From Acidobacteriota bacterium (GTDB taxonomy: Bacteria; Acidobacteriota; Polarisedimenticolia; J045), in NCBI GenBank assembly GCA_030949985.1, contig JAUZRX010000026.1, positions 1-64,000 on the forward strand: 64,000 nucleotides of DNA, read 5' to 3'. This document shows, piece by piece, positions 54,084 to 62,884 of the stretch. The notes beneath the pieces are model-generated. The model was not told the DNA's origin, made no database searches, and worked only from the letters and a program-made list of their open reading frames with translations. Position 1 is the first letter of the stretch, and every line of letters begins with the position of its first letter. The position numbers and the translations under genes were made by a program.

Positions 54084-56552
54084 TCACGGCAGGCCCGGGA
54101 CTTTTCCCGCCGGCCCGGGCGCCGGGAAGGTGCGCGCGCGGTAGGCCAGGGTGATCACGGTCAGGGAACTGGCCGGCATCAGGATCGCGGCGACCAGCGG
54201 GTTGATCTGCCCGGCCATGGCCAGGGCCGCGGCGACCAGGTTGTAGAGCAGCGAGAACACCAGGCCGGTGCGGATCACCCCCAGGGTACGCCGCGCCCCG
54301 TCGACGACTTCGACGAGGGGAGCGACGCCTTCCCGGCTGAGATAGACATCGGCGGCGGCCATCGCCGCCTCGGCGCCGGAGTGCACGGCGATGCCCACAC
54401 CGGCCGCCGCCAGGGCCGCCGCGTCGTTGACGCCGTCGCCCACCATGACCACCCTCTCCGGCCGGGGATCCGACTCGATCACCGCCAGCTTCTGCTCGGG
54501 GAGCATCCCGCCCCGGCAGACATCCTCGGGCAATCCCAGTTGCCGCCCCACCTGGCGCACCAGCACCGGGTGGTCGCCGGAGAGCAGACCCACCCGCCAC
54601 CCTCGCTGCTCGAGGGCCTCGAGGGCGGCGCGGGCATCGCGCCGGATCGGGTCGCCCAGGCCGGCGCCGGCCACCACCACGCCGTCCCAGGCCACCAGCA
54701 CGGGAGTCAGTCCTTCACCGATCGCCGCCTCGACCTGCCGCCGCTCGGCGGCTTCCAGCGGTCGGCCGATCTCCCCGGCGATGAAACTCGGCGAGCCGAT
54801 GGCCACCGGGCGACCTGCCAGCCGGGCCCGCATGCCGCTGCCCAACACCTGTTCGACCGCCTCGATGGACGCCTCGCCGGAGGCCTCGAAGGCCTCGGCC
54901 AGGGCCAGGGCCACCGGGTGGCTCGAGCCGCGCTCGATGGCGGCGACGGCGGGACCGATGCTCCGGTCGCCCCACCAACGCAGCACCTGCATCCGGCCCT
55001 CGGTGAGTGTGCCGGTCTTGTCCAGCCAGATGCGGCCCGGGCGGGCCAACCGCTCGATGATGTCGGCCCCCCGCAGGAGGATGCCCCGTCGGGCCGCGCT
55101 GCCGATGGCGGCGCTGACGGCCAGGGGCGTGGCCAGGCCCAGGGCGCAGGGACAACTGACGATCAGCAGCGCCACCGCGTGTTCGATGGCCGCCGAGGGA
55201 TTCTCCGGGTGCCACCACCACCAGAGGACCACGGTGACGCCCGCGAGGAAAAGCACGGTGGCGGTGAACACCCCCGACAGCCGGTCCGCCATTTGTACGA
55301 TGGGAGCCTTGCGCCGCGAGAACTCCTCCACCATCGCCATCAGTTGCCCCACCCGGGTCTGCTCGCCCGTGCGCTCGACGCGCACCACGAGGCGTGAGCC
55401 CAGGTTGAGGGTTCCGGCGAAGACCTCGTCGCCGACCGCGATGGGAGCCGGCTGGGACTCCCCTGTCAGCAAGGCGAGATCCAGGGCGGAGGCGCCTTCC
55501 ACGACCACGCCGTCTGCGGGCACCGTCTCGCCCGCCCGTACTTCCACCAGGCTGCCGGGAGTCAGCGCCTCGACGGGGACCTCCCGCCCGACGGCGCCCT
55601 CGTCCAACGTGTCGAGCACCCGCGCCGTACGCGGGGCGAGGGAGAAGAGCAGCCCCGCCGCGTCGGCCGCCGCCCGCTGCCGCCGCCGCTGGATGAAACG
55701 GCCGGCCAGCAGCAGGAAGATCAGCGCGGTCACCGACTCGAAGTAGACTTCTCCCGTGCCGCGTATGGTGTTGAGGGCCCCCCAGCCGAAACCCGCGGCG
55801 ATGCCGATGGAGATCGGCAGGTCCATGTGCAGGGTCCGGGTACGCCAGGCACCCCAGGCGCCCCGGAAGAAAACCCCTCCGCCCCAGATCACCGCGGGCA
55901 GGGTGAGCAGCAGGCTGACCCAGCGAAAGAAGGTCTCGTACTCTCGGGCCATACCGTGGAACATCCCGCCGTAGAGGGCGAAGGCGATCAGCATCACGTT
56001 GCCCGCCACCGCGCCGGTGATGCCCAGGCGCAGCAGGAAACGGCGATCTTCCCGGCGGGCCCGTTCCTCGGCGGCGCTGGCCCGGTAGGGATGGACCGGG
56101 TAACCCAGCGAATCGAGCAGGCCGGCCACCCGCGAAAGGGACAGGCGCCGGGGATCCCAGCGCACCCGGGCCCGGCTGCGGCCGAGGTCGAGCCGAACTT
56201 CCAGCACGCCTTCCATCACCTGCGGCACTTTCTCCACCAGCCAGACGCAGGCCGCACAGTGCACGCCTTCGAGGTAGAGTTCCGTCTCGGCCAGGGAATC
56301 GTCGAGCCGGCGACAGTAGAGCGCGAAGAAGGCCGGGTCGTCGAACTCCTCGTAGGCCCGTCCCGTCACCCGCGGCTGCTGGGCCTCCGCCTCCCGGGCC
56401 AGGTTGTAGTAACCGTCGAGACCATGCTCGTGGATCACGGCAAAAACCGTGCGGCACCCCTCGCAGCAGAACTGCCGCTCGGCCCCTTCTTCCACCAGCG
56501 CGGCCGGGACCGGCAGACCGCAGTGGGTACAGGAAACCTCCCGGGCGTTCAT
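54084..56552 (-). CDS. ccoI: Copper-translocating P-type ATPase CcoI
   Basis: An 822-residue P1B-type ATPase that supplies copper for cbb3 oxidase. The first ~50 residues contain five cysteines (Cys8, Cys11, Cys29, Cys30, Cys33), a FixI/CcoI N-terminal zinc-ribbon-like feature. An HMA domain follows with Cys99 and Cys102 in HCAAC. The membrane ion-binding CPC lies in SCPCALGLATP, the phosphorylated Asp in LDKTGTLTEG, and GDGVNDAAALA completes the P domain. It is the last gene of the cbb3 operon and overlaps the SafE-like gene by four bases. Confidence 0.95.
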   Translation of the reverse strand: MNAREVSCTHCGLPVPAALVEEGAERQFCCEGCRTVFAVIHEHGLDGYYNLAREAEAQQPRVTGRAYEEFDDPAFFALYCRRLDDSLAETELYLEGVHCAACVWLVEKVPQVMEGVLEVRLDLGRSRARVRWDPRRLSLSRVAGLLDSLGYPVHPYRASAAEERARREDRRFLLRLGITGAVAGNVMLIAFALYGGMFHGMAREYETFFRWVSLLLTLPAVIWGGGVFFRGAWGAWRTRTLHMDLPISIGIAAGFGWGALNTIRGTGEVYFESVTALIFLLLAGRFIQRRRQRAAADAAGLLFSLAPRTARVLDTLDEGAVGREVPVEALTPGSLVEVRAGETVPADGVVVEGASALDLALLTGESQPAPIAVGDEVFAGTLNLGSRLVVRVERTGEQTRVGQLMAMVEEFSRRKAPIVQMADRLSGVFTATVLFLAGVTVVLWWWWHPENPSAAIEHAVALLIVSCPCALGLATPLAVSAAIGSAARRGILLRGADIIERLARPGRIWLDKTGTLTEGRMQVLRWWGDRSIGPAVAAIERGSSHPVALALAEAFEASGEASIEAVEQVLGSGMRARLAGRPVAIGSPSFIAGEIGRPLEAAERRQVEAAIGEGLTPVLVAWDGVVVAGAGLGDPIRRDARAALEALEQRGWRVGLLSGDHPVLVRQVGRQLGLPEDVCRGGMLPEQKLAVIESDPRPERVVMVGDGVNDAAALAAAGVGIAVHSGAEAAMAAADVYLSREGVAPLVEVVDGARRTLGVIRTGLVFSLLYNLVAAALAMAGQINPLVAAILMPASSLTVITLAYRARTFPAPGPAGKVPGLP

Positions 56553-57322
56553 GGGCCGGCGCAGCAGGGAGGCTCCTCTTCGGCGGCGGCCTGCACCTGC
56601 TCGACGGCCTGTTCCACCGTGGTCGGCGCCCGGCGCCCGGAAGTCGCCACGGCCACCTTCTCGATGCGGGTGACCACCGCCAGCAGGCCGACGACGATCA
56701 GCGCCACCGCGGAGATCGTCGGGAGATGACGGCGCAGGGGACCGGCCATGGCCTGCAGCCCGAAGCCCAGGGACACCATCACCGGCAGGGTCCCGGCCCA
56801 GAACACGGCCATCACCAGCGCGCCCCGGAGGGCGCTCGATGTTCCGGCCGCGGCGACGACGAAGGCATAGAGCCAGCCGCAGGGGAGCAGAGCCGAGGCC
56901 AGGCCTATCACAAGGGCCCGTACCATCGGGGGCTTTTCACGCAACTGGGCCATCAGGCGTCCGAGCAGACGTTGCACGGACGCGGGCAGGGCCAGGCGTC
57001 CGACGTCCACGCCGCGCAACTGGAGCAGGGAGACCACACCCCACAGGGCGATCAGCACACCGGCCAGAATCGCCGTGACCCGCTGAACGCCCGCCAGGCT
57101 GCCGGCCAGGTCCAGCGCCGCCCCCAGGCTGCCGGCGGCCGCGCCGAGGATCCCGTAGGCCACGAGCCTCCCGCCGCTGTAGCAGGCGTGCCCGATGCCC
57201 CGGCGCCACCCCCGGGAGGGGTCCGCACCGGCATAGACCGCCACCAGCGGACCGCACATGGCCGCGCAGTGCAACGAGCCCAACAGGCTCGCCAGAAAGA
57301 CCGTCACCACCAGGGCTGTCAT
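56549..57322 (-). CDS. SafE/TauE-type membrane protein (cbb3-associated)
   Basis: A 257-residue protein with six to seven membrane segments. GSLHCAAMCGPLVAVY (Cys19, Cys23) and ASALLPCGWLYAFVVAAAG give it the DsbD_2/SafE look of proteins found beside cbb3 operons, where they are thought to help copper delivery or haem/thiol handling. A C-terminal CC pair (EEEPPCCAGP) is also present. Its ends overlap ccoI and ccoH by four bases each, so it is translationally coupled within the operon. Confidence 0.85.
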   Translation of the reverse strand: MTALVVTVFLASLLGSLHCAAMCGPLVAVYAGADPSRGWRRGIGHACYSGGRLVAYGILGAAAGSLGAALDLAGSLAGVQRVTAILAGVLIALWGVVSLLQLRGVDVGRLALPASVQRLLGRLMAQLREKPPMVRALVIGLASALLPCGWLYAFVVAAAGTSSALRGALVMAVFWAGTLPVMVSLGFGLQAMAGPLRRHLPTISAVALIVVGLLAVVTRIEKVAVATSGRRAPTTVEQAVEQVQAAAEEEPPCCAGP

Positions 57323-57807
57323 CGTGGTTCGAGCTCCCGTGTCCGGGTCAGGGTGTAGCGCTGTTCACCATGCTCCACGACCCAGCGAAACTCCCACCTC
57401 CCCGGACGCTCCACGTTCAGCTCCGCCCGGTACCGGCCCGGTCCCGCCGGCTCGAGCCGCAGCTTTTGCCGGTGAGAGGAGCGGGCGATGGGAAAGGCCT
57501 CCACCTCGAGACTGGCGCCGTCGAGGTCGGCGCCCCGCCTGTCGCGCACCTGGGCCACCAGGGCCAGGGTTCCGGGAATCGGAGCGGCCGTGTCCAATTC
57601 GAAATGCAGCCTCCAGCCCAGTTCCCGGTTGATCGCCTGCTGGGCCTGGTGCTCGTCCCAGGCCAGGGCCTTCTGGTAGTAGTCCTCTTCCACGGCGAAA
57701 GAGGGGTTGGACCGCGCCACGACCAGCAGGGCGATGTTGGAGCCCACGCCCAGCACGAGCAGGCCGACGATGAACACCGGCCACTGCCATCCCTTCTTCA
57801 GTACCAT
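57319..57807 (-). CDS. ccoH: FixH/CcoH family protein
   Basis: A 162-residue protein with one N-terminal membrane segment (WPVFIVGLLVLGVGSNIALL) and a beta-rich periplasmic part (VEEDYYQKALAWDEHQAQQA, LRLEPAGPGRYRAELNVERP) typical of FixH/CcoH, which stabilises early cbb3 subcomplexes. ATG 57807 lies eight bases after the ccoG stop with GAGGG upstream; ATG 57825 with GGAAGG just before it is an alternative that overlaps ccoG. Confidence 0.88.
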   Translation of the reverse strand: MVLKKGWQWPVFIVGLLVLGVGSNIALLVVARSNPSFAVEEDYYQKALAWDEHQAQQAINRELGWRLHFELDTAAPIPGTLALVAQVRDRRGADLDGASLEVEAFPIARSSHRQKLRLEPAGPGRYRAELNVERPGRWEFRWVVEHGEQRYTLTRTRELEPR

Positions 57808-57814
57808 GCCGCCC

Positions 57815-59224
57815 TCATCTTCCATGGCCTTCCGGACCCAGCAGCCGGTACTCGTACTCCCGGTCGAAGGCCTCTCCGCTGTGGATGCGAATCCGCACGA
57901 CACGCTCACCCTGGGCGAAGCTCCCGGGCAAGACGTTGAGGAAAAGCGCCGTCGTCCCGGTCTTGCCGGCCCCCACCCGGATCGGATTCTCCGGGGCGAT
58001 CATCTCGACACCCTCGCCATCCACCAGGCTGAAGGTGTAGAGGCGGTCCTCGTTGCTGCGGTTGACCAGCTTGATGCGCACCTGGTTCGAGATCGCGCCG
58101 CCGGGCAGTTGGGTGTAGGGCGCTCCCAGACCGCGCAGAATGGTCACGTCGGTGTCCTGCTTGCGGGCCAGGCTGAGGACCAGCATGCCGAAGACCAGCG
58201 CCAGGATCAGCGGGTAGAGCACCACCCGCGGCCGCAGAATGCGCGTCTTGCGGCCCTTCAGGGCGTCCTGCGAGCTGTAGCGGATCAGGCCCCGAGGCCG
58301 GCCCAGCTTCTCCATCACCGCATCGCAGGCGTCGATGCACTGGGTGCAGCCGATGCATTCGAGTTGCAGACCGTCGCGAATGTCGATGCCCGTGGGGCAG
58401 GTCACCACGCAGGCCCGGCAGTCGACGCAGTCGCCCCAGGCGCCACCCTCCGGCGGCGGCCCCTTTTTCTGCTCACCGAGCCGACCACGCACCTCGCCAC
58501 GGCGGCGGTCGTAACCGACGATCAGCGAGTTGCGGTCGAGAAGCACCGACTGGAAGCGGCCGTAGGGGCAGGCCACGATACAGACCTGCTCTCTGAAGTA
58601 GGCGAAATCGGCGAACATCAGCAGCGTGACCAGGGCCATGATGGCAAAGGCCGTGGGATGCTCGGCCGGAGGTTGCTGAATCCAATAGAACAGCTGGTCG
58701 ACGCCCACGAAGTACGCCAGAAAAGTGTGGGCCACGAAGATCGAAACACCGAGGTAGGCCACGTACTTGAGCACGCGACCCGCCGAAGCGCCCTCCCGGT
58801 CCATCTTCAACTGCCGGGCGCGGCTCCCTTCGAAAAGACGCTCGATCGGCCGGTAGATGAACTCCATGTAGATGGTCTGCGGGCAGGCCCAGCCACACCA
58901 GACCCGCCCGAAGATCGCCGTCAGCAGAAAGATCGTGATGAAGATCCCCACCAGCAGGAGCATCAGCAGCATCGTGTCGGTGGCGAGGAAGGTCTTGCCG
59001 AAGAACGTGAATTGCTGCCGGGGAATATCGAGGAGCATCAGCGGCTTGCCGCCGACCTCGAGATAGGGAATCGCGGTGAAGGCCGCGATCAGGGTCCACG
59101 CCACGACCAGGCGCCTGCGATAGAAGCGGCCCTTGGACAGCTTCGGCCGAATCCAGCGCCGGGATCCATCGAGATTGAGCGTCGAGAGGACCTGTTCCTC
59201 GGCCTCCGGTACGTGTCGACTCAT
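57815..59224 (-). CDS. ccoG: cbb3 oxidase accessory protein CcoG (polyferredoxin-like cupric reductase)
   Basis: A 469-residue membrane protein that reduces copper for cbb3 assembly in well-studied relatives. It has about five TMs, GRVWCGWACPQTIYMEFIYR, a REQVCIVACPYGR group, and two complete ferredoxin-like 4Fe-4S groups (CVDCRACVVTCPTGID, CIGCTQCIDACDAVM). The C-terminal ~120 residues form an Ig-like CcoG_C domain (VRIKLVNRSNEDRLYTFSLV). It sits between ccoP and ccoH in the cbb3 operon. Confidence 0.95.
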   Translation of the reverse strand: MSRHVPEAEEQVLSTLNLDGSRRWIRPKLSKGRFYRRRLVVAWTLIAAFTAIPYLEVGGKPLMLLDIPRQQFTFFGKTFLATDTMLLMLLLVGIFITIFLLTAIFGRVWCGWACPQTIYMEFIYRPIERLFEGSRARQLKMDREGASAGRVLKYVAYLGVSIFVAHTFLAYFVGVDQLFYWIQQPPAEHPTAFAIMALVTLLMFADFAYFREQVCIVACPYGRFQSVLLDRNSLIVGYDRRRGEVRGRLGEQKKGPPPEGGAWGDCVDCRACVVTCPTGIDIRDGLQLECIGCTQCIDACDAVMEKLGRPRGLIRYSSQDALKGRKTRILRPRVVLYPLILALVFGMLVLSLARKQDTDVTILRGLGAPYTQLPGGAISNQVRIKLVNRSNEDRLYTFSLVDGEGVEMIAPENPIRVGAGKTGTTALFLNVLPGSFAQGERVVRIRIHSGEAFDREYEYRLLGPEGHGR

Positions 59225-59305
59225 CCCGACTCTCCTTTCCCGGCCGCCCCTGTCCTTCTGGACGGAGATGCGGCGGGCAGGAAAACGATACGCCCCGGAG
59301 AGCCG

Positions 59306-59917
59306 CTATTCACCCCCCGCGGCGGTCGTCGATGGCTGCTCACCTTCTTGATCGGGCTGGTAAAGCTCTCCCTCGGGAGCCTTGCCGTTGGGAGGGTTGG
59401 TGCCCTGGAGAGTCAGCACGTAACCCGCCAACTTGACCACGTCGGCCGGCGGCAGCAGGTTGCCCCAGGCCAGCATGCCCTTGGTCACCACACCGTCGTG
59501 AATCGTGCGGTAGATGTCGGTCGGCTTGCCGCCGTGAATCCAGTAGGGATCCGTCAGGTTCGGGCCGATCTGCCCCTCGCCGAACATTCCGTGGCAGGCC
59601 ACGCACTTGCTGCGAAAGATCGCCTTGGCCTCTTCCATCGCCCCTTCGTTCTGAGAGAAGGTCAGAATCGCCTCGTCGTCGATCTCACCCATCGCCAGGA
59701 TCGCCTTCGACTGCTGCTCGTAGTACTCCTTCATCACCGCCTGGTACTCGTCGGCCACCGTCCCTCCCGGGCCGAAATGGTAGTAGGGCACATAGAGCAC
59801 GGCGAAGACGATCGTGGCCCAGAAGATGTAGACCCACCAGCGGGGCAGGGGGTTGTCGTATTCCTGGATGCCGTCGAAATTGTGATCGAGGATCTTGTCC
59901 TGTTCAGGCGTCGTCAT
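59306..59917 (-). CDS. ccoP: cbb3 cytochrome oxidase subunit CcoP, mono-haem form
   Basis: A 203-residue membrane-anchored c-type cytochrome. DHNFDGIQEYDNPLPRWWVY before the TM is the CcoP signature. A single haem-binding motif CVACHG (Cys105, Cys108, His109) is present, with the axial Met likely in TKGMLAWGNLLPP. Standard CcoP has two haems and is ~300 residues, so this is the short form. ATG 59917 has AAGGAGG ahead of it; the 3' end of ccoQ overlaps by 14 bp. Confidence 0.93.
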   Translation of the reverse strand: MTTPEQDKILDHNFDGIQEYDNPLPRWWVYIFWATIVFAVLYVPYYHFGPGGTVADEYQAVMKEYYEQQSKAILAMGEIDDEAILTFSQNEGAMEEAKAIFRSKCVACHGMFGEGQIGPNLTDPYWIHGGKPTDIYRTIHDGVVTKGMLAWGNLLPPADVVKLAGYVLTLQGTNPPNGKAPEGELYQPDQEGEQPSTTAAGGE

Positions 59918-60107
59918 CGTGATCCTCCTTCCGGAGCACGGGATCGTCATCCACCAGGGGCATGAACCGGGCCTGCTCGAAGCGACTCCGATTGCGTCCG
60001 GCGAAGGTGTAGATCGTAATCAGCCCGACGGCAACCACCGCCGAGAGGAAGCCCGCCTCGGCCCAGGAGACCAGCCCGGAAGCGCCGACGATGTCACTCA
60101 GCCTCAT
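59904..60107 (-). CDS. ccoQ: cbb3 oxidase subunit CcoQ/FixQ
   Basis: A 67-residue single-pass protein (WAEAGFLSAVVAVGLITIYT, then an acidic tail DDDPVLRKEDHDDDA). Position between ccoNO and ccoP plus size and topology identify CcoQ, which stabilises the oxidase complex. Starts one base after the ccoNO stop. Confidence 0.88.
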   Translation of the reverse strand: MRLSDIVGASGLVSWAEAGFLSAVVAVGLITIYTFAGRNRSRFEQARFMPLVDDDPVLRKEDHDDDA

Positions 60108-60108
60108 T

Positions 60109-62337
60109 TCAGTCGGTTCCCGCGGCCTGGGTGCCGGCGGCGGGCTCCTTCTTGATATCGGTACCGAGACGTTGGAGGTAGGCGATCAGGGCGACAATTT
60201 TCTTGTTCTCGAGCCCCTCGGACTCTCCCTGCTCGACCAGGCCGTCGGCGATCCCCTTGGCCTGGGCCCGGGCGTAGTCGATCGAGCGATCCACCTCGCT
60301 CTGGTCGTAGGGCACCCCGAGCCGCTTCATCGCCGTCATGTACTTGGGGATGTTCTCGTAGTTCAGGTCTTCCGTCAGCAGCCACGGGAAGGGCGGCATG
60401 ATCGATCGGGGAGTGATCGACTCGGGGTCCTTCATGTGCCGCAGGTGCCACAGGTCGGGATACTTGCCCCCCACCCGATGCAGGTCGGGTCCGATGCGGC
60501 GCGAGCCCCACTGGAAGGGGTGGTCGTAGACGAATTCGCCGGGCTTGCTGTACTCGCCGTAGCGCTCGGTTTCAGCCCGGATCGGCCGCACCATCTGCGA
60601 GTGGCAGTTGTAGCAGCCCTCGGAGATGTAGATCTCGCGGCCGGCCAGCTCCAGCGGCGTGTAGGGCTGGACGCTGGAGATGGTGGGCACGTTGGACTTG
60701 ATCAGGAAGGTGGGAATGATCTCGAAGAGCGATGCCGCGATCACGGTCACGGCGACCATCACGGAAAAGAAGAACGGGAGCGACTCCCACTTCGCATGCC
60801 AGCGGGCCTTCATGAAGTACTCGAGGCGGTAGGCCACGTTGGCCACGTGGGCGCCGCTGGCCTCGAGATCGGAAGGCGAGTCCACCGTGGGCTTGAAATC
60901 GCGGGCCAGGGCGGGCGCCTGGTGCACCGTCTCTTCGTAGGTCGCCGGCCGGCGGCGCCAGGTCATCAGCAGATTCCAGGCGCAGAGGAGGGTCCCGGTG
61001 ATGTAGAGGCTGCCGCCGACGACCCGCGCCCAGTACATGGGCATCAGTTTCTGGGTCGTCTCGACGAAATCGGGATACGCCAGCCGGCCGGCCTCGTCGA
61101 AGGTCAGCCACATCAGACCCTGGGTCAGGCCGGCGGCGTAGATCGGGACGATGTAGAGCAGGATCCCGATCGTGCCGATCCAGAAATGCACCTCGGAGAG
61201 TTTCTTGCTCCACAGCTCGGCCTGGAAGATGCGCGGCGCCAGCCAGTAGAGCATGCCGAAGATCAGGAAACCGACCCAACCCAGCGCCCCCGCGTGAACG
61301 TGGGCGATGGTCCAGTCCGTGTAGTGGGAAAGATAGTTGACCTTTTTGATCGACAGCAGCGGCCCTTCGAAGGTCGACATGCCGTAGAAGGTCACGGCCA
61401 CGACGAAAAACTTGAGAATCGGGTCCTCGGCCACCTTGTGCCACGCCCCTCGCAGGGTCAGCAGGCCGTTGAGCATGCCGCCCCAGGAGGGCATCCAGAG
61501 CATCACGGAAAAGAGCATCCCCAGGGTCGAGGCCCACTCCGGCAGGGCCGTGTAGTGCAGGTGATGGGGGCCGGCCCAGATGTAGATGAAGATCAGGGTC
61601 CAGAAGTGGAGGATCGAGAGCTTGTAGGAGAAGACCGGTCGATTCGCCGCCTTGGGCATGTAGTAGTACATCAAACCCAGGAAAGGCGTGGTGAGCAGGA
61701 AACCCACGGCGTTGTGGCCGTACCACCACTGCATGAAGGCGTCCTGCACGCCGGCGTAGATCGAATAGCTGTCGGTCAGCGTGGCGGGAACCCAGAGGTT
61801 GTTGAAGATGTGGAGAATGGCGATGGTGATGATCGTCGCCAGGTAGAACCAGATCGCCACGTAAAGGTGCCGCTCGCGGCGTATCTTCAGGGTCATGAAG
61901 ACGTTCAGCGCGAAGACGACCCAGATCAGCGTGATCGCGATGTCGATCGGCCATTCCAGCTCGGCGTACTCCCGGCTCTGGGTGATGCCCAGCGGCAGGG
62001 TGATGGCCGCGGCCACGATGATCAACTGCCAGCCCCAGAAGTTGAGTTGACTCAGCAGCCCGCTCCACATGCGGGTCTTGAGCAGTCGCTGGAGCGAGTA
62101 ATAGACCCCCGCGAAGATCGCGTTGCCGGCGAAGGCGAAGATGACGGCGTTGGTGTGCAGGGGCCGCAGCCGTCCGAAGGTGATCCAGGGGATCTTGAAA
62201 TTGAACAGCGGATCGGCGAGCTGGAGAGCCGCGAGCAGCCCCGCCAACATCCCGACGATGCCCCAGACGACGGTAGCCAACACGAACTTCCGCACGACCT
62301 TGTCGTCGTAGACGAATTGCTCCATCTGTGCGTTCAT
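60109..62337 (-). CDS. ccoNO: cbb3 cytochrome oxidase CcoN-CcoO fusion
   Basis: A 742-residue protein carrying the catalytic haem-copper subunit and its mono-haem cytochrome partner in one chain. Residues ~1-475 are CcoN with twelve or so membrane segments, including YGHNAVGFLLTTPFLGLMYY, WAGPHHLHYTALPEWA and TDWTIAHVHAGALGWVGFL, which hold copper/haem ligand histidines. After a linker come a membrane anchor and CcoO with the haem motif CYNCHSQMVRP near residue 574. Fused CcoNO is known from Bacteroidota and some other groups. The gene is 12 bp downstream of the cNMP-domain gene. Confidence 0.96.
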   Translation of the reverse strand: MNAQMEQFVYDDKVVRKFVLATVVWGIVGMLAGLLAALQLADPLFNFKIPWITFGRLRPLHTNAVIFAFAGNAIFAGVYYSLQRLLKTRMWSGLLSQLNFWGWQLIIVAAAITLPLGITQSREYAELEWPIDIAITLIWVVFALNVFMTLKIRRERHLYVAIWFYLATIITIAILHIFNNLWVPATLTDSYSIYAGVQDAFMQWWYGHNAVGFLLTTPFLGLMYYYMPKAANRPVFSYKLSILHFWTLIFIYIWAGPHHLHYTALPEWASTLGMLFSVMLWMPSWGGMLNGLLTLRGAWHKVAEDPILKFFVVAVTFYGMSTFEGPLLSIKKVNYLSHYTDWTIAHVHAGALGWVGFLIFGMLYWLAPRIFQAELWSKKLSEVHFWIGTIGILLYIVPIYAAGLTQGLMWLTFDEAGRLAYPDFVETTQKLMPMYWARVVGGSLYITGTLLCAWNLLMTWRRRPATYEETVHQAPALARDFKPTVDSPSDLEASGAHVANVAYRLEYFMKARWHAKWESLPFFFSVMVAVTVIAASLFEIIPTFLIKSNVPTISSVQPYTPLELAGREIYISEGCYNCHSQMVRPIRAETERYGEYSKPGEFVYDHPFQWGSRRIGPDLHRVGGKYPDLWHLRHMKDPESITPRSIMPPFPWLLTEDLNYENIPKYMTAMKRLGVPYDQSEVDRSIDYARAQAKGIADGLVEQGESEGLENKKIVALIAYLQRLGTDIKKEPAAGTQAAGTD

Positions 62338-62349
62338 CGTAGCTCCATC

Positions 62350-62733
62350 TCAGCCCGCTTCCGGGTCCAACAGCCCTTCCCGTCGCAGCCCGCGACTGCC
62401 GAGAGCCCGGGCGACCTGCTCCTCGGCTTCGATCAGGGTCCCGGGAACGAAAACCAGGTCCGCATCAGCCGCAACGGTGATCTGTACCGGTGATTCCGCG
62501 TCGAGTTCGGTCGGAAGCTGCAAGAGCACGGCAGCGCCCTCCGGGGCGACGATCTCGCGGCGGAGTGCCTGCTCTCCTTCACCGCCTTCGAGCCGGACAC
62601 TGCCCGCGAGGAGAACGAAGACCCCTCCGGGCCGGTGCCCCCGATAGAGCAGGACCTGTCCCGCTGGACGAAGCCCCCGGATCACATCCTGCCATCCGAG
62701 AAGCCGTCGCACTGGCTCCGGAACAGACCCCAC
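62350..62733 (-). CDS. Stand-alone cyclic-nucleotide-binding-domain-like protein
   Basis: A 127-residue protein. GTG 62733 with GGGAGAG upstream is preferred over more upstream starts, which would run across the FNR-type sites. VRRLLGWQDVIRGLRPAGQVLLYRG and HRPGGVFVLLAGSVRLEGGE match the beta-roll of CRP/FNR effector domains (GGVFVLLAGSV is the hallmark strand pair). The chain stops where a DNA-binding domain would begin. It is the first gene of the predicted cbb3 operon. It could be a sensor subunit or protein-interaction module; ligand residues for cAMP are not evident. Confidence 0.7.
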   Translation of the reverse strand: MGSVPEPVRRLLGWQDVIRGLRPAGQVLLYRGHRPGGVFVLLAGSVRLEGGEGEQALRREIVAPEGAAVLLQLPTELDAESPVQITVAADADLVFVPGTLIEAEEQVARALGSRGLRREGLLDPEAG

Positions 62734-62795
62734 TGTCTCTCTCCCGCTGCATCTCAACCCGGGCCGCGGCTCATCCCGGCTGCAGCCCGCGATGG

Positions 62796-62837
62796 AGTCT
62801 ACGGGAGACCCTTGACGCGGCCCTTGATGCGGATCAG
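62796..62837 (-). promoter_or_regulatory. Predicted FNR-activated (class II) promoter of the cbb3 operon
   Basis: On the minus strand TAGACT (62801-62796) fits a -10 hexamer and implies a start at 62789, with a 56-base leader to GTG 62733. The proximal FNR-type box (62824-62837) is centred at 62830.5, exactly -41.5 from that start, the position used by FNR as a class II activator. The -10 matches four of six consensus bases; the start point is inferred, not shown. Confidence 0.55.
62824..62837. promoter_or_regulatory. FNR-type box 1
   Basis: TTGATGCGGATCAG matches the FNR consensus TTGAT-N4-ATCAA at nine of ten conserved positions. It lies between the cNMP-domain gene and the divergent FNR-like gene and is centred at 62830.5. 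Confidence 0.7.
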
Positions 62838-62845
62838 AGTAGCGC

Positions 62846-62859
62846 TTGATCTGCGTCAA
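62846..62859. promoter_or_regulatory. FNR-type box 2
   Basis: TTGATCTGCGTCAA matches the same consensus at nine of ten positions and is centred 22 bp (about two helical turns) from box 1. It lies 26 bp before the ATG of the FNR-like gene at 62885, so it may mediate autoregulation of that gene as well. Confidence 0.7.
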
Positions 62860-62884
62860 GATCGAGGCCCGAGGCTGCTATGGG

